From NCBI GenBank assembly GCA_019090845.1, contig JAHRVD010000390.1, positions 1-6,986 on the forward strand: DNA of 6,986 nt, written 5' to 3'. The stretch comes from Marinosulfonomonas sp. GTDB lineage: Bacteria > Pseudomonadota > Alphaproteobacteria > Rhodobacterales > Rhodobacteraceae. Shown in pieces: positions 1-5,954 of the stretch. The notes beneath the pieces are model-generated. The model was not told where the DNA came from, ran no database searches, and saw nothing but the letters and a program-made list of their open reading frames with translations. A program made the translations under genes and the position numbers. Every line of letters starts with the position of its first letter. The stretch's first letter is position 1.

Positions 1-547
1 TCAGAAAACGACCGGCCGTCGGGAAGGTAAAGACCCGTTTGCCTTTCAGATCGTCAAGGCTGCGGATCGGGTCTTTGGTGGCGAAATGGCAGGGGTCCCA
101 AGCGCCCGCGGACAGGTGCTTGACGCCAACCTTGGAATATTCCGCGTCCCAGATTTCATTCAGGCCATATTGGTTGAACAACACCGGCACATCCAACGAA
201 TAGCGGGATGCAAAGGGGAAATATCCACCAAAAACAGTGACTTCTGTTGGCGAGGCCATGCTGTCATCATCCGACTGCACCGCGTCAATTGTGCCGTTTT
301 GCATCGCGCGAAACAGCTCGCCGGTTGGAACAAGCTGGTCGGCAAAGTAAAGCTCGATTTCCATGTCGTCACCGGCAACTTTGTTAAAGCTGTCGATCGC
401 GGGCTTGATCACATGCTCGGCCAGTGCGGGGCCTGCATAGGTTTGCATCCGCCAGCGGATTTTGCTTTGCGCGATTGCGGGTGCTGCTAGGCTGGCCCCT
501 ACGGCGCCAACCCCTGCGGTGGTCAAAAACTTACGTCTGGTTGTCAT
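1..547 (-). CDS. dctP: TRAP transporter solute-binding protein, DctP family (partial, C-terminus off the left edge)
   Basis: Periplasmic binding protein that would capture a small, probably carboxylate-bearing, solute and hand it to the DctQM membrane subunits encoded just upstream. The reading frame starts at the ATG at 547 and stays open to the window edge, giving 182 residues, roughly half of a usual DctP of about 330-360. The N-terminus starts MTTRRKFLTT, a twin-arginine (Tat) signal, followed by a hydrophobic Ala/Gly stretch and a likely cleavage site after APAIA (residue 26). The mature part has the family's early pattern, with an IRWRMQTYAGP strand and the conserved DDLKGKRVFTFP segment near residues 165-176. 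A strong Shine-Dalgarno, AAGGAG, lies 6 nt before the ATG (554-559). It is the last gene seen in the operon, 65 bp after dctM. Family assignment is firm, helped by dctQ and dctM; the substrate is unknown. Confidence 0.93.
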   Translation of the reverse strand, partial: MTTRRKFLTTAGVGAVGASLAAPAIAQSKIRWRMQTYAGPALAEHVIKPAIDSFNKVAGDDMEIELYFADQLVPTGELFRAMQNGTIDAVQSDDDSMASPTEVTVFGGYFPFASRYSLDVPVLFNQYGLNEIWDAEYSKVGVKHLSAGAWDPCHFATKDPIRSLDDLKGKRVFTFPTAGRFL

Positions 548-553
548 GACTTT

Positions 554-559
554 CTCCTT
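554..559 (-). promoter_or_regulatory. Strong ribosome binding site of dctP
   Basis: The minus strand reads AAGGAG here, 6 nt before the ATG at 547. It is the best Shine-Dalgarno match among the genes of this operon. It settles the dctP start and fits the usual need for more binding protein than membrane subunits. Confidence 0.8.
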
Positions 560-593
560 GTTGATTGTTAAGCTTCGTTAATTGTCACCTATG

Positions 594-607
594 CCCCCGA
601 ACGGGGT
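594..607 (-). other. Small hairpin in the dctM-dctP gap
   Basis: The sequence CCCCGAACGGGG (595-606) is a near-perfect palindrome. As minus-strand RNA it can fold as a 4-bp all-GC stem with a GUUC loop, 6 nt after the dctM stop codon. No U-tract follows, so it is not a classical Rho-independent terminator. It could instead protect the 3' end of an upstream mRNA segment or mark a processing point separating dctM from the dctP message. The stem is short and may be chance in GC-rich DNA. Confidence 0.3.
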
Positions 608-612
608 TCTTG

Positions 613-1935
613 TTATTTGTTGTAAACATATTCAGGCAGCCAAAGCGCGATCTGCGGAAAGATCATAATCAGCGTCAGCGCCAGCAGCATCACCAGCACA
701 AACGGCAGGATTGAACCGTAAATGTCGCGCAGCGATATTTCCGGCGGGGCCATTGCCCGCATCAAAAACAGGTTATAGCCAAAGGGCGGCGTCATATACG
801 CGATCTGCGTGGTGATCGTATAAAGCACACCATACCAGATCAGATCAAAGCCCAGAACCTTGACCAGCGGCACATAAAGCGGGGCGACGATAACCAGCAT
901 CGCCGTATCGTCCAGAAAGGTGCCCATCAGCAGGAACGACAGTTGCATCAGGATCAGTATCATCCACGGATCAAGGCCAAGCTGATCGGTGAAAAGGTTG
1001 TCAATCGCGCGCACAGCACCCAGCCCGTCAAACACCGCCCCAAAGCCAAGGGCGGCCAGAATGATCCACATGAACATGCAAGAGATTGCCAACGTCTGGC
1101 GCACCGAAACCTCAAACACCGCGCGCGTCATTCGACCCTTTAAAACTGCGGCCAGAAACGCCGTGATTGCGCCAATGGCCGAGCTTTCCACCAGCGAAGT
1201 CCAGCCATTGATAAACGGGATCATCATCGCAAAGAATATCGCCAGCGGCAGCAATCCAGACCACAACAGGCGCAGCTTTTGCCCCAATGGCACATTGCGT
1301 TCTTCGGGCTTCAGGGCCGGGCCAAGGGCGGGGTTAATCTTGCAACGGATATAGATGTATAGAATGAACATCGCCGCCATCATCAGCCCCGGAAACACTC
1401 CGGCAAGCCATAGCTGACCAACCGGCTGACGGGCGATCATCGCATAAAGCACCAGCACCACCGAGGGCGGCACAAGAATACCAAGCGAGCTGCCCGCCTG
1501 TATCACCCCGGTGACCATTCGTTTGTCGTAACCCCGGCGCAACAGCTCTGGCAGCGCAATGGTTGCACCGATTGCCATGCCCGCCACCGACAGCCCGTTC
1601 ATTGCGGAAACCAGCACCATCAAGCCGATCGTGCCAATGGCCAGCCCGCCATTGATCGGCCCCATCCAGACGTGAAACATCTTGTAAAGATCGTCGGCAA
1701 TTTTGCTTTCCGACAGCACGTAGCCCATGAAAATGAACATTGGCAGCGTTAGCAGCGGATACCATTTCATCAGCTTCATCGCCGAGGTGAACGGAATATT
1801 GCCACCCCCCGTGCCCCAAAGCGCCAGTGCTGCAATCGCCGCAATGCCGCCGATCGCGCCAAACACCCGTTGCCCGGTCATCAGCATCAGCATCATTGAC
1901 GCGAACATCATGATTGCAATCATTTCATGCGACAT
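613..1935 (-). CDS. dctM: TRAP transporter large permease subunit, DctM family
   Basis: Large inner-membrane subunit of a tripartite ATP-independent periplasmic transporter; it carries the solute, normally by sodium-coupled symport. The 440-residue length is normal for the family. The protein is hydrophobic throughout, with about a dozen membrane segments. Family landmarks are visible: the LTLPMFIFMG segment at 62-71, GSSLGILVPPS at 148-158, FLDDTAMLVIVAPL at 340-353 and MTPPFGYNLF at 381-390. The ATG at 1935 overlaps the end of dctQ by 11 bp, implying translational coupling; an in-frame ATG at 1923 is a weaker alternative because the AGGGG ribosome binding site sits better for the upstream one. 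The sequence style resembles the branch often named for mannitol/chloroaromatic or alpha-keto acid TRAP systems, but the substrate cannot be read from this subunit. Confidence 0.96.
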   Translation of the reverse strand: MSHEMIAIMMFASMMLMLMTGQRVFGAIGGIAAIAALALWGTGGGNIPFTSAMKLMKWYPLLTLPMFIFMGYVLSESKIADDLYKMFHVWMGPINGGLAIGTIGLMVLVSAMNGLSVAGMAIGATIALPELLRRGYDKRMVTGVIQAGSSLGILVPPSVVLVLYAMIARQPVGQLWLAGVFPGLMMAAMFILYIYIRCKINPALGPALKPEERNVPLGQKLRLLWSGLLPLAIFFAMMIPFINGWTSLVESSAIGAITAFLAAVLKGRMTRAVFEVSVRQTLAISCMFMWIILAALGFGAVFDGLGAVRAIDNLFTDQLGLDPWMILILMQLSFLLMGTFLDDTAMLVIVAPLYVPLVKVLGFDLIWYGVLYTITTQIAYMTPPFGYNLFLMRAMAPPEISLRDIYGSILPFVLVMLLALTLIMIFPQIALWLPEYVYNK

Positions 1936-2440
1936 CCAGATCGACCCCTTTGATCGTCGCGATGTCTTTCAACAGCTCCGAGATTGCCTGCAAAAGCATC
2001 AGGAAAAATCCAATGCACATGGTTATCTTGACCGGCCACAAATAGGGCCGCCACGCCGTCGGGCTGCGCTCGCCATATTTCAGGGAATAGCCGGTGCTGC
2101 CGATTGCGCCGTATAACAGCACGCCAAGATATAGCAGCAGCAGCAGCACGGTGAATGCATCAAACCACGCTTTCTTTCGCACAGACCATTCGCCATAAAA
2201 CAAATCCATCCGCACGTTTGATCCCATCTGGATCGAGTATGGACCGCCCAGAATATAATAGGTCACCATCGCGAATTGCGCGATTTCAAGCGTCCAGAGC
2301 GAGGGCAGGAAAAACGTTTTGGAAATCGACGACCAGAGCAAGATCGCCATCATCACGAAGATGCCATACATCATCACCCGCCCGATCCGGTAGTTCACCG
2401 CATCGACCACGCGGATATATTGGCGCGCTATCCGGGGCAT
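1925..2440 (-). CDS. dctQ: TRAP transporter small permease subunit, DctQ family
   Basis: Small inner-membrane subunit that pairs with DctM and helps dock the binding protein. It has 171 residues and four hydrophobic segments at about 19-39, 52-70, 95-116 and 137-153, the usual DctQ topology. Typical motifs are GGPYSIQMGSNVRMDLFY at 65-82, where the N-x-R-M-D pattern follows membrane helix two, and SPTAWRPYLWP at 126-136 before the last helix. The ATG at 2440 is preceded by AGGGGG (2445-2450) with 4 nt spacing. The gene overlaps the amidohydrolase by 13 bp and dctM by 11 bp, so all three are very likely translated from one message. Confidence 0.95.
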   Translation of the reverse strand: MPRIARQYIRVVDAVNYRIGRVMMYGIFVMMAILLWSSISKTFFLPSLWTLEIAQFAMVTYYILGGPYSIQMGSNVRMDLFYGEWSVRKKAWFDAFTVLLLLLYLGVLLYGAIGSTGYSLKYGERSPTAWRPYLWPVKITMCIGFFLMLLQAISELLKDIATIKGVDLDVA

Positions 2441-3207
2441 GCAGCCCCCTGACCCACCATATCAACACCCAATTCTGCCAGCCCGCCTGACAGCCAGCCC
2501 GCCAGCATTCCGGCGATGGCGTCCTGCTGGATTGGCGTTGCGATCAGATCGTTGCGGATTTCCAGCATGACGTTCAGCAACCCACCCGGAATGGCATGTT
2601 CTTTCAGTGTGTGTGTGACACCGTCTTGCGGCCCGTAAGGCTGGTTGCGTTCAAACAACAAATCACTGTGCGCGGCGGCACGCGCTAACAGAACATCCGC
2701 CAACCGCGCGTCGCTGTCATGCAGCACGCCAATATCCGTAATGCGCGGCTTACCCCTATAGACCGGGGTAAAGCTGTGGATTGTAACAAGCACCGGCTGC
2801 TCAACCCCCAAAATCGTGTCAGACAGGGTGGTGCGGAACGGATCGTAATAGCGCGCCACCCGCTCGGCCCGATCCGCATCCGACAATCCAGCGTTGCCCG
2901 GAATATCGAAAACCTCGCTTTTAACCGGCATCGCGTCATCCGAGGACGGCGGCCGGTTGCAATCGTAAACCAGCCGCGAAACACCGCTAAAAACCAGTCG
3001 CGCATCAAGCAAAACACTTAGCCGGTTAGCAACCTCGATCGCGCCAGGGTCCCAGGCCACATGACTGTTTTGCACATCCTCGGACAGACCCAGAGAGTGC
3101 AGCCCAGCCGGGATGTGGTTGCAGGCATGTTCACAGACCAAGACCACTGGCGCGCGCGCGGATGGATTAGTTACGATTGCAGGCAATCCCAAGCCCGCTG
3201 TCGTCAT
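2428..3207 (-). CDS. N-formylglutamate amidohydrolase-family protein
   Basis: Predicted cytoplasmic amidohydrolase of the N-formylglutamate deformylase family (the HutG-like fold, in its shorter branch). Characterised members hydrolyse an N-formyl amino acid to formate and the free amino acid, usually with a bound divalent metal. Conserved patches are CEHACNHIP (25-33), AWDPGA (51-56), SRLVYDCNRPPS (77-88), TIHSFTPVYRG (142-152), THTLKEHA (198-205) and VMLEIRNDL (213-221); His and Glu in these are likely metal or catalytic residues. The frame is open back to an ATG at 3336, but the ATG at 3207 is chosen: it gives 259 residues, normal for the family, follows a GGACGG sequence, and leaves room for the divergent promoter region. 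No signal peptide is seen. No histidine-utilisation genes are nearby; the gene leads a TRAP operon instead, so the true substrate may be another N-formyl or N-acyl compound. Confidence 0.88.
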   Translation of the reverse strand: MTTAGLGLPAIVTNPSARAPVVLVCEHACNHIPAGLHSLGLSEDVQNSHVAWDPGAIEVANRLSVLLDARLVFSGVSRLVYDCNRPPSSDDAMPVKSEVFDIPGNAGLSDADRAERVARYYDPFRTTLSDTILGVEQPVLVTIHSFTPVYRGKPRITDIGVLHDSDARLADVLLARAAAHSDLLFERNQPYGPQDGVTHTLKEHAIPGGLLNVMLEIRNDLIATPIQQDAIAGMLAGWLSGGLAELGVDMVGQGAACPG

Positions 3208-3251
3208 TTCACCGTCCGCAGCAATCAATTCAAAAAAACCCCCGTTTTGAT

Positions 3252-3281
3252 AAATCTCTTGAAGAGTTGGCAATCTGTCAA
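3252..3281 (-). promoter_or_regulatory. Candidate promoter of the amidohydrolase-TRAP operon
   Basis: On the minus strand a perfect -35 box TTGACA (3281-3276) is followed, after a 17-18 nt spacer, by GAGATT or AGATTT (3258-3252), a poor -10 match. Transcription would start near 3245, leaving a leader of about 40 nt before the ATG at 3207. The -35 is convincing; the weak -10 suggests either an activated promoter or a wrong call. Confidence 0.35.
3256..3266. promoter_or_regulatory. Palindrome CTCTTGAAGAG, possible operator
   Basis: Perfect 5-bp inverted repeat around a central G. It lies in the spacer and -10 edge of the leftward promoter candidate and overlaps the -35 of the rightward one, so a bound protein could block both. 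Arms of 5 bp are short enough to occur by chance. Confidence 0.35.
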
Positions 3282-3287
3282 CACAAT
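3259..3287 (+). promoter_or_regulatory. Candidate promoter of the RpiR-family gene
   Basis: TTGAAG (3259-3264) and CACAAT (3282-3287) are separated by 17 nt, each matching four of six positions of the housekeeping consensus. Transcription would start near 3294, inside the second palindrome, leaving about a 55-nt leader. This is only a consensus match. Confidence 0.25.
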
Positions 3288-3288
3288 A

Positions 3289-3306
3289 CTGAAAAGTTTT
3301 CTTCAG
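3289..3306. promoter_or_regulatory. Palindrome GAAAAGTTTTC within CTGAA-N8-TTCAG, possible RpiR operator
   Basis: The core at 3291-3301 is a perfect 11-bp inverted repeat, with a second, offset repeat CTGAA (3289-3293) and TTCAG (3302-3306) around it. It lies where transcription of the divergent regulator would start. Its centre is 35 bp from that of the palindrome at 3256-3266. Published operators of RpiR-family proteins are often short A/T-rich palindromes with GAA/TTC or TGTA-like arms, so this is the best operator candidate for autoregulation. Confidence 0.4.
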
Positions 3307-3317
3307 ATCGAACCACA

Positions 3318-3333
3318 CTGTGAAAATACACAG
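3318..3333. promoter_or_regulatory. Inverted repeat CTGTG-N6-CACAG ahead of the regulator's ribosome binding site
   Basis: Perfect 5-bp arms with a 6-nt AT-rich spacer, ending 3 nt before the AAAGG ribosome binding site at 3337. As DNA it resembles a dimeric regulator site and has one half close to the CRP-type TGTGA pattern. As RNA it would form a 5-bp hairpin just upstream of the ribosome binding site. Which of these applies cannot be decided from sequence. Confidence 0.35.
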
Positions 3334-3348
3334 CACAAAGGCCGGGCA

Positions 3349-4221
3349 ATGTCGGAAAATGTCAAAACAATAGCAGATCGCCTACAAATGAGGCTCGACA
3401 CGCTGACCCGCGCTGAACGCCAGCTTGCCCATTTAATTCTTGAAAACTATCCTGTGTCCGGGCTTGGGCCGATTACCGCAGTGGCAGAGGCGGCCAAGGT
3501 TTCAACACCAACGGTCGCGCGGATGGTGCAAAAGCTGGGGTTCAAGGGGTACGGCGAATTTCAGTCTGAACTGCGCGAAGAACTAAAAGCCCAGATTTCC
3601 GGCCCGATTGCCAAACACGACATCTGGGCCGAAAAAGCCCCGGTTGGCCATGTGCTGAACCGCTTTACCGAGGCGGTGATCGACAATATCCGCCATTCGC
3701 TTGGCCAGATCGAGACCGAAAGTTTTGATCAGGCCTGCGCGCTGATCGCCGACACCGACCGCCCCTTGCGCATTGTTGGCGGGCGGATCACCCATACGAT
3801 GGCCGAATACCTGTTTTTGCACATGCAGGTTATTCGCCCAAACGTGACCCATATCCAATCCACCTCAAACGCATGGCCCCATTACCTGCTGGATGTAAAA
3901 GAGGGCGACGTTTTGGTGGTTTTTGATATGCGACGATACGAAAACAACACCCTTAAACTGGCCGAGATGGCGCATCAGCGCGGGGCAAAGATCATTTTGT
4001 TCACGGATCAGTGGCGCTCACCTATTCACAGCTTTGCTGAAGTTGTCTTTAGCAGCCGGATTGTCGTGCCATCGGCGTGGGATTCAGCCGCCACAACCCT
4101 GTTGCTGGTCGAGACGATCATTTCAGCCGTTCAGGACCTGACCTGGGAAGAAACCAGAGACCGGATGGAGAACCTTGAAGATATCTTTGACAAAACAAAG
4201 CTGTTTCGAAAGTTCACCTGA
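3349..4221 (+). CDS. RpiR/MurR-family transcriptional regulator (HTH plus SIS domain)
   Basis: Cytoplasmic DNA-binding regulator, 290 residues, the normal family length. The N-terminal HTH_6 domain spans about 5-80, with the helix-turn-helix in AVAEAAKVSTPTVARMVQKL (44-63) followed by the family pattern GFKGYGEFQSEL (64-75). A SIS domain follows at about 136-262. The usual phosphosugar-binding serine/threonine motif is not obvious: where many members have S-x-S-G-x-T the sequence reads FDMRRYENNT (192-201), so the ligand may not be a sugar phosphate. The ATG at 3349 is chosen because AAAGG (3337-3341) lies 7 nt upstream and family homology begins there; the open frame back to 3061 is antisense to the amidohydrolase. 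Divergent from the amidohydrolase-TRAP operon and convergent with the ABC operon, it is the likely regulator of the first and perhaps of both. Confidence 0.93.
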   Translation: MSENVKTIADRLQMRLDTLTRAERQLAHLILENYPVSGLGPITAVAEAAKVSTPTVARMVQKLGFKGYGEFQSELREELKAQISGPIAKHDIWAEKAPVGHVLNRFTEAVIDNIRHSLGQIETESFDQACALIADTDRPLRIVGGRITHTMAEYLFLHMQVIRPNVTHIQSTSNAWPHYLLDVKEGDVLVVFDMRRYENNTLKLAEMAHQRGAKIILFTDQWRSPIHSFAEVVFSSRIVVPSAWDSAATTLLLVETIISAVQDLTWEETRDRMENLEDIFDKTKLFRKFT

Positions 4222-4238
4222 ACCGTATCTGGGCGCCG

Positions 4239-5090
4239 CTATTCTTTCTTTTGAAACGCGATCATCACCAACGCCAGCAACGACGAGCCGATCATCAACA
4301 ACAGCGACACCGCATTCAGCACCGGGGTTGAACCTTCTTTGAGCCGGTCAAACATCGCAATCGTCAGCGGCGCGTCTGATCCCACCAGCATCAGCGTGGT
4401 GTTGAAGTTTTCAAAACTCATCAGAAACGCCACCACCGCCGCCCCGATCAGCGCCGGCCCCAGATAGGGCATGGTAATCGTGCGAATTGCCGTCAGCCGT
4501 GTTGCCCCAAGGTTCAGCGCCGCCTCTTCCAAAGTCGTATCAAATCGTTTCAGGCGGGCCGCAATGACCAGCGTCACAATCGTCGTGATAAATGAAAACT
4601 GGCCCAGTATAACCAGCAGCAAACCGGGGCGCAGGGCCTCGATATCCCAACCGATGCTATCCTCAACACCATTGGCAACCGTGCTGGAAAACACCAGTAT
4701 CGAGATGCCCAAAACAATCCCCGGTATCACCAGCGGCAGCAGCATCAGCACATAAAGCACCCCGCTAAAGCGGAACTTGTAGCGGTTGAACAGGAAGGCG
4801 TTGCAGGTTCCCACCGTCACCGACAGAACCGACACACACAGCGCCACAAACACCGACGTGCGGATTGAACGCATGATGCCGCGCTCATTGAAAACACCGG
4901 TTTTGGGGCGCTCGTCGCCAAAGAACCAATCCCATGTAAAGCCTTCCCAAGGCAGCGAGGGAAACAGGCTGTCATTAAAGGCAAACACCGAAACCACCAC
5001 CAACGGCAGGGCAAGGTAGACAAAAAACAGCGCGATATAAGCGTTGTAGGTAACGCGGGCAAAGCGGGATTGTTTAATCGTTGGTATCAT
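4239..5090 (-). CDS. potC: ABC transporter permease, PotC-like (spermidine/putrescine class)
   Basis: Inner-membrane permease forming the channel with the PotB-like partner. It has 283 residues and about six membrane segments: 18-38, 79-100, 110-135, 157-179, 212-232 and 258-278. The cytoplasmic EAA loop that contacts the ATPase reads EEAALNLGATRLTAIRTITM (188-207). The signature SFENFNTTLML (225-235) is characteristic of PotC-type permeases. The ATG at 5090 follows the PotB stop by only 6 nt, so the pair is co-translated. The 3' end lies 17 bp from that of the convergent RpiR-family gene. The class imports polyamines, but relatives carry other amino compounds, opines or phosphonates; the symbol denotes class, not proven substrate. 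Confidence 0.9.
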   Translation of the reverse strand: MIPTIKQSRFARVTYNAYIALFFVYLALPLVVVSVFAFNDSLFPSLPWEGFTWDWFFGDERPKTGVFNERGIMRSIRTSVFVALCVSVLSVTVGTCNAFLFNRYKFRFSGVLYVLMLLPLVIPGIVLGISILVFSSTVANGVEDSIGWDIEALRPGLLLVILGQFSFITTIVTLVIAARLKRFDTTLEEAALNLGATRLTAIRTITMPYLGPALIGAAVVAFLMSFENFNTTLMLVGSDAPLTIAMFDRLKEGSTPVLNAVSLLLMIGSSLLALVMIAFQKKE

Positions 5091-5096
5091 TGCGCC

Positions 5097-5954
5097 CTAC
5101 CCCATCGTCTTTTCTAGGGTCTGACCGGTCAGACGTAACGCGATCCAGACGATGAAAGATGACAAACCCAGCAACAAAAAGCCAAACGCCGCGCCCAGCT
5201 CCCAGTTGAAGCGGACGATGAACTGCGAATAGATCAGCTCTGTGAACCACAGGCTTTCTTTGCCCCCCAGCATCGTGGGCGTCAGGTAATTCCCAAGCGA
5301 CAGCATGAACACCACAATGCAGCCCGATACGATGCCCGGCGTGGCGTGTGGAATGACGATTTCGCGCGTCACGGTGATCGCGTTGCCGCCCAGATCATAG
5401 CCCGCCTCGATCACACTGTCGTCAAGGCTTTCCAGCGTCGTCACCAGCGGCACCACCATGAACAACATCGAGGTATAAATCAGCCCGACCATCATCGCGG
5501 TATCATTATAAAGCATCTCGACCGGACCATCGACGATGCCGATGAACTGCAAAAGACTGCTGAAAATACCGGTTTCGCGCAGCAGGATCATCCAGCCGAA
5601 TGTGCGCACAAGCTCTGACACCCAGAACGGCACAAGACACAGCAAAAACAGTGCGGATTGCAGCCGCCCCTTGGCGATCTTGGCGATGTAATAGGACACC
5701 GGAAAAGCAATGATCAGGGTCATCACCGTGGCCAGAACCGACATCAGCGCCGTGCGCATGAAGGTCACCAGATACAGCGGCTCGGTGAAAAACGTCAGGT
5801 AATTGGCAAATCCGGTTTCATAGGTCCGCACAGCCACGCGTTCGCGGATCGAGATCAGAAACATGTCGATATGGGGAATGATAATCAGCAGCACCAGCCA
5901 CAACAACAGCGGCGTCAGCAGCAGGATGAACCCCAGCCGGGTTTCGGCACGCAT
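5097..5954 (-). CDS. potB: ABC transporter permease, PotB-like (spermidine/putrescine class)
   Basis: First permease of the importer, 285 residues. A long N-terminal membrane helix (about 8-27) precedes a periplasmic segment of about 35 residues, then five more hydrophobic segments at about 66-91, 99-125, 152-173, 207-227 and 254-275. The EAA loop is EAGYDLGGNAITVTREIVIP (183-202), and GNYLTPTMLGG (221-231) is typical of PotB-type proteins. The ATG at 5954 directly abuts the TAG stop of the ATPase gene, with the likely GGGGA ribosome binding site inside the ATPase coding end, implying coupled translation. It would pair with the PotC-like subunit and the ATPase; the binding protein is not seen here. 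Confidence 0.92.
   Translation of the reverse strand: MRAETRLGFILLLTPLLLWLVLLIIIPHIDMFLISIRERVAVRTYETGFANYLTFFTEPLYLVTFMRTALMSVLATVMTLIIAFPVSYYIAKIAKGRLQSALFLLCLVPFWVSELVRTFGWMILLRETGIFSSLLQFIGIVDGPVEMLYNDTAMMVGLIYTSMLFMVVPLVTTLESLDDSVIEAGYDLGGNAITVTREIVIPHATPGIVSGCIVVFMLSLGNYLTPTMLGGKESLWFTELIYSQFIVRFNWELGAAFGFLLLGLSSFIVWIALRLTGQTLEKTMG

Larger units (their letters stand above)
3208..3348. promoter_or_regulatory. Divergent control region between the amidohydrolase-TRAP operon and the RpiR-family gene
   Basis: These 141 bp are AT-richer than the flanking genes and must hold the promoters for both directions. They contain three clean inverted repeats (3256-3266, 3291-3301, 3318-3333), an exact TTGACA box facing left, and a weaker promoter candidate facing right. 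A run of seven A followed by five C (3232-3243) lies between the leftward promoter and the amidohydrolase start. Self-regulation by the adjacent RpiR-family protein from this region is the usual arrangement in that family, but is inferred here. Confidence 0.7.

Noticed and set aside
86..490. 134-codon plus-strand open frame
   Set aside because: It is antisense to dctP, has no family resemblance and no ribosome binding site of note; it is an open-frame shadow in GC-rich DNA.
1334..1819. 161-codon minus-strand open frame inside dctM
   Set aside because: It lies in another frame of a clearly real gene and its translation is low-complexity and unlike any family I recognise.
2133..2147. Five tandem AGC triplets
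   Set aside because: They encode a leucine run in a membrane helix of DctQ; ordinary codon repetition, not a functional repeat.
3232..3248. A7-C5-G-T4 run as a terminator or slippery site in the amidohydrolase leader
   Set aside because: The A/T arms would pair weakly around a C-rich loop, and the run is upstream of the chosen start codon, so frameshifting is irrelevant.
3208..3336. N-terminal extension of the amidohydrolase to the ATG at 3336 (43 extra residues)
   Set aside because: The extra residues show no family similarity, would exceed the usual length, and would cover the TTGACA promoter box and two of the inverted repeats; the ATG at 3207 gives the expected 259 residues.
3061..3348. 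Upstream extension of the RpiR-family gene to 3061
   Set aside because: It runs antisense through the amidohydrolase start and the control region; a good ribosome binding site and the start of family homology place the start at 3349.
4204..4223. TTTCGAAA and GTTCACCTGAAC palindromes at the end of the RpiR-family gene, as a possible bidirectional terminator
   Set aside because: The stems are 4-5 bp with little GC and no following T-run, and they lie mostly in coding sequence.
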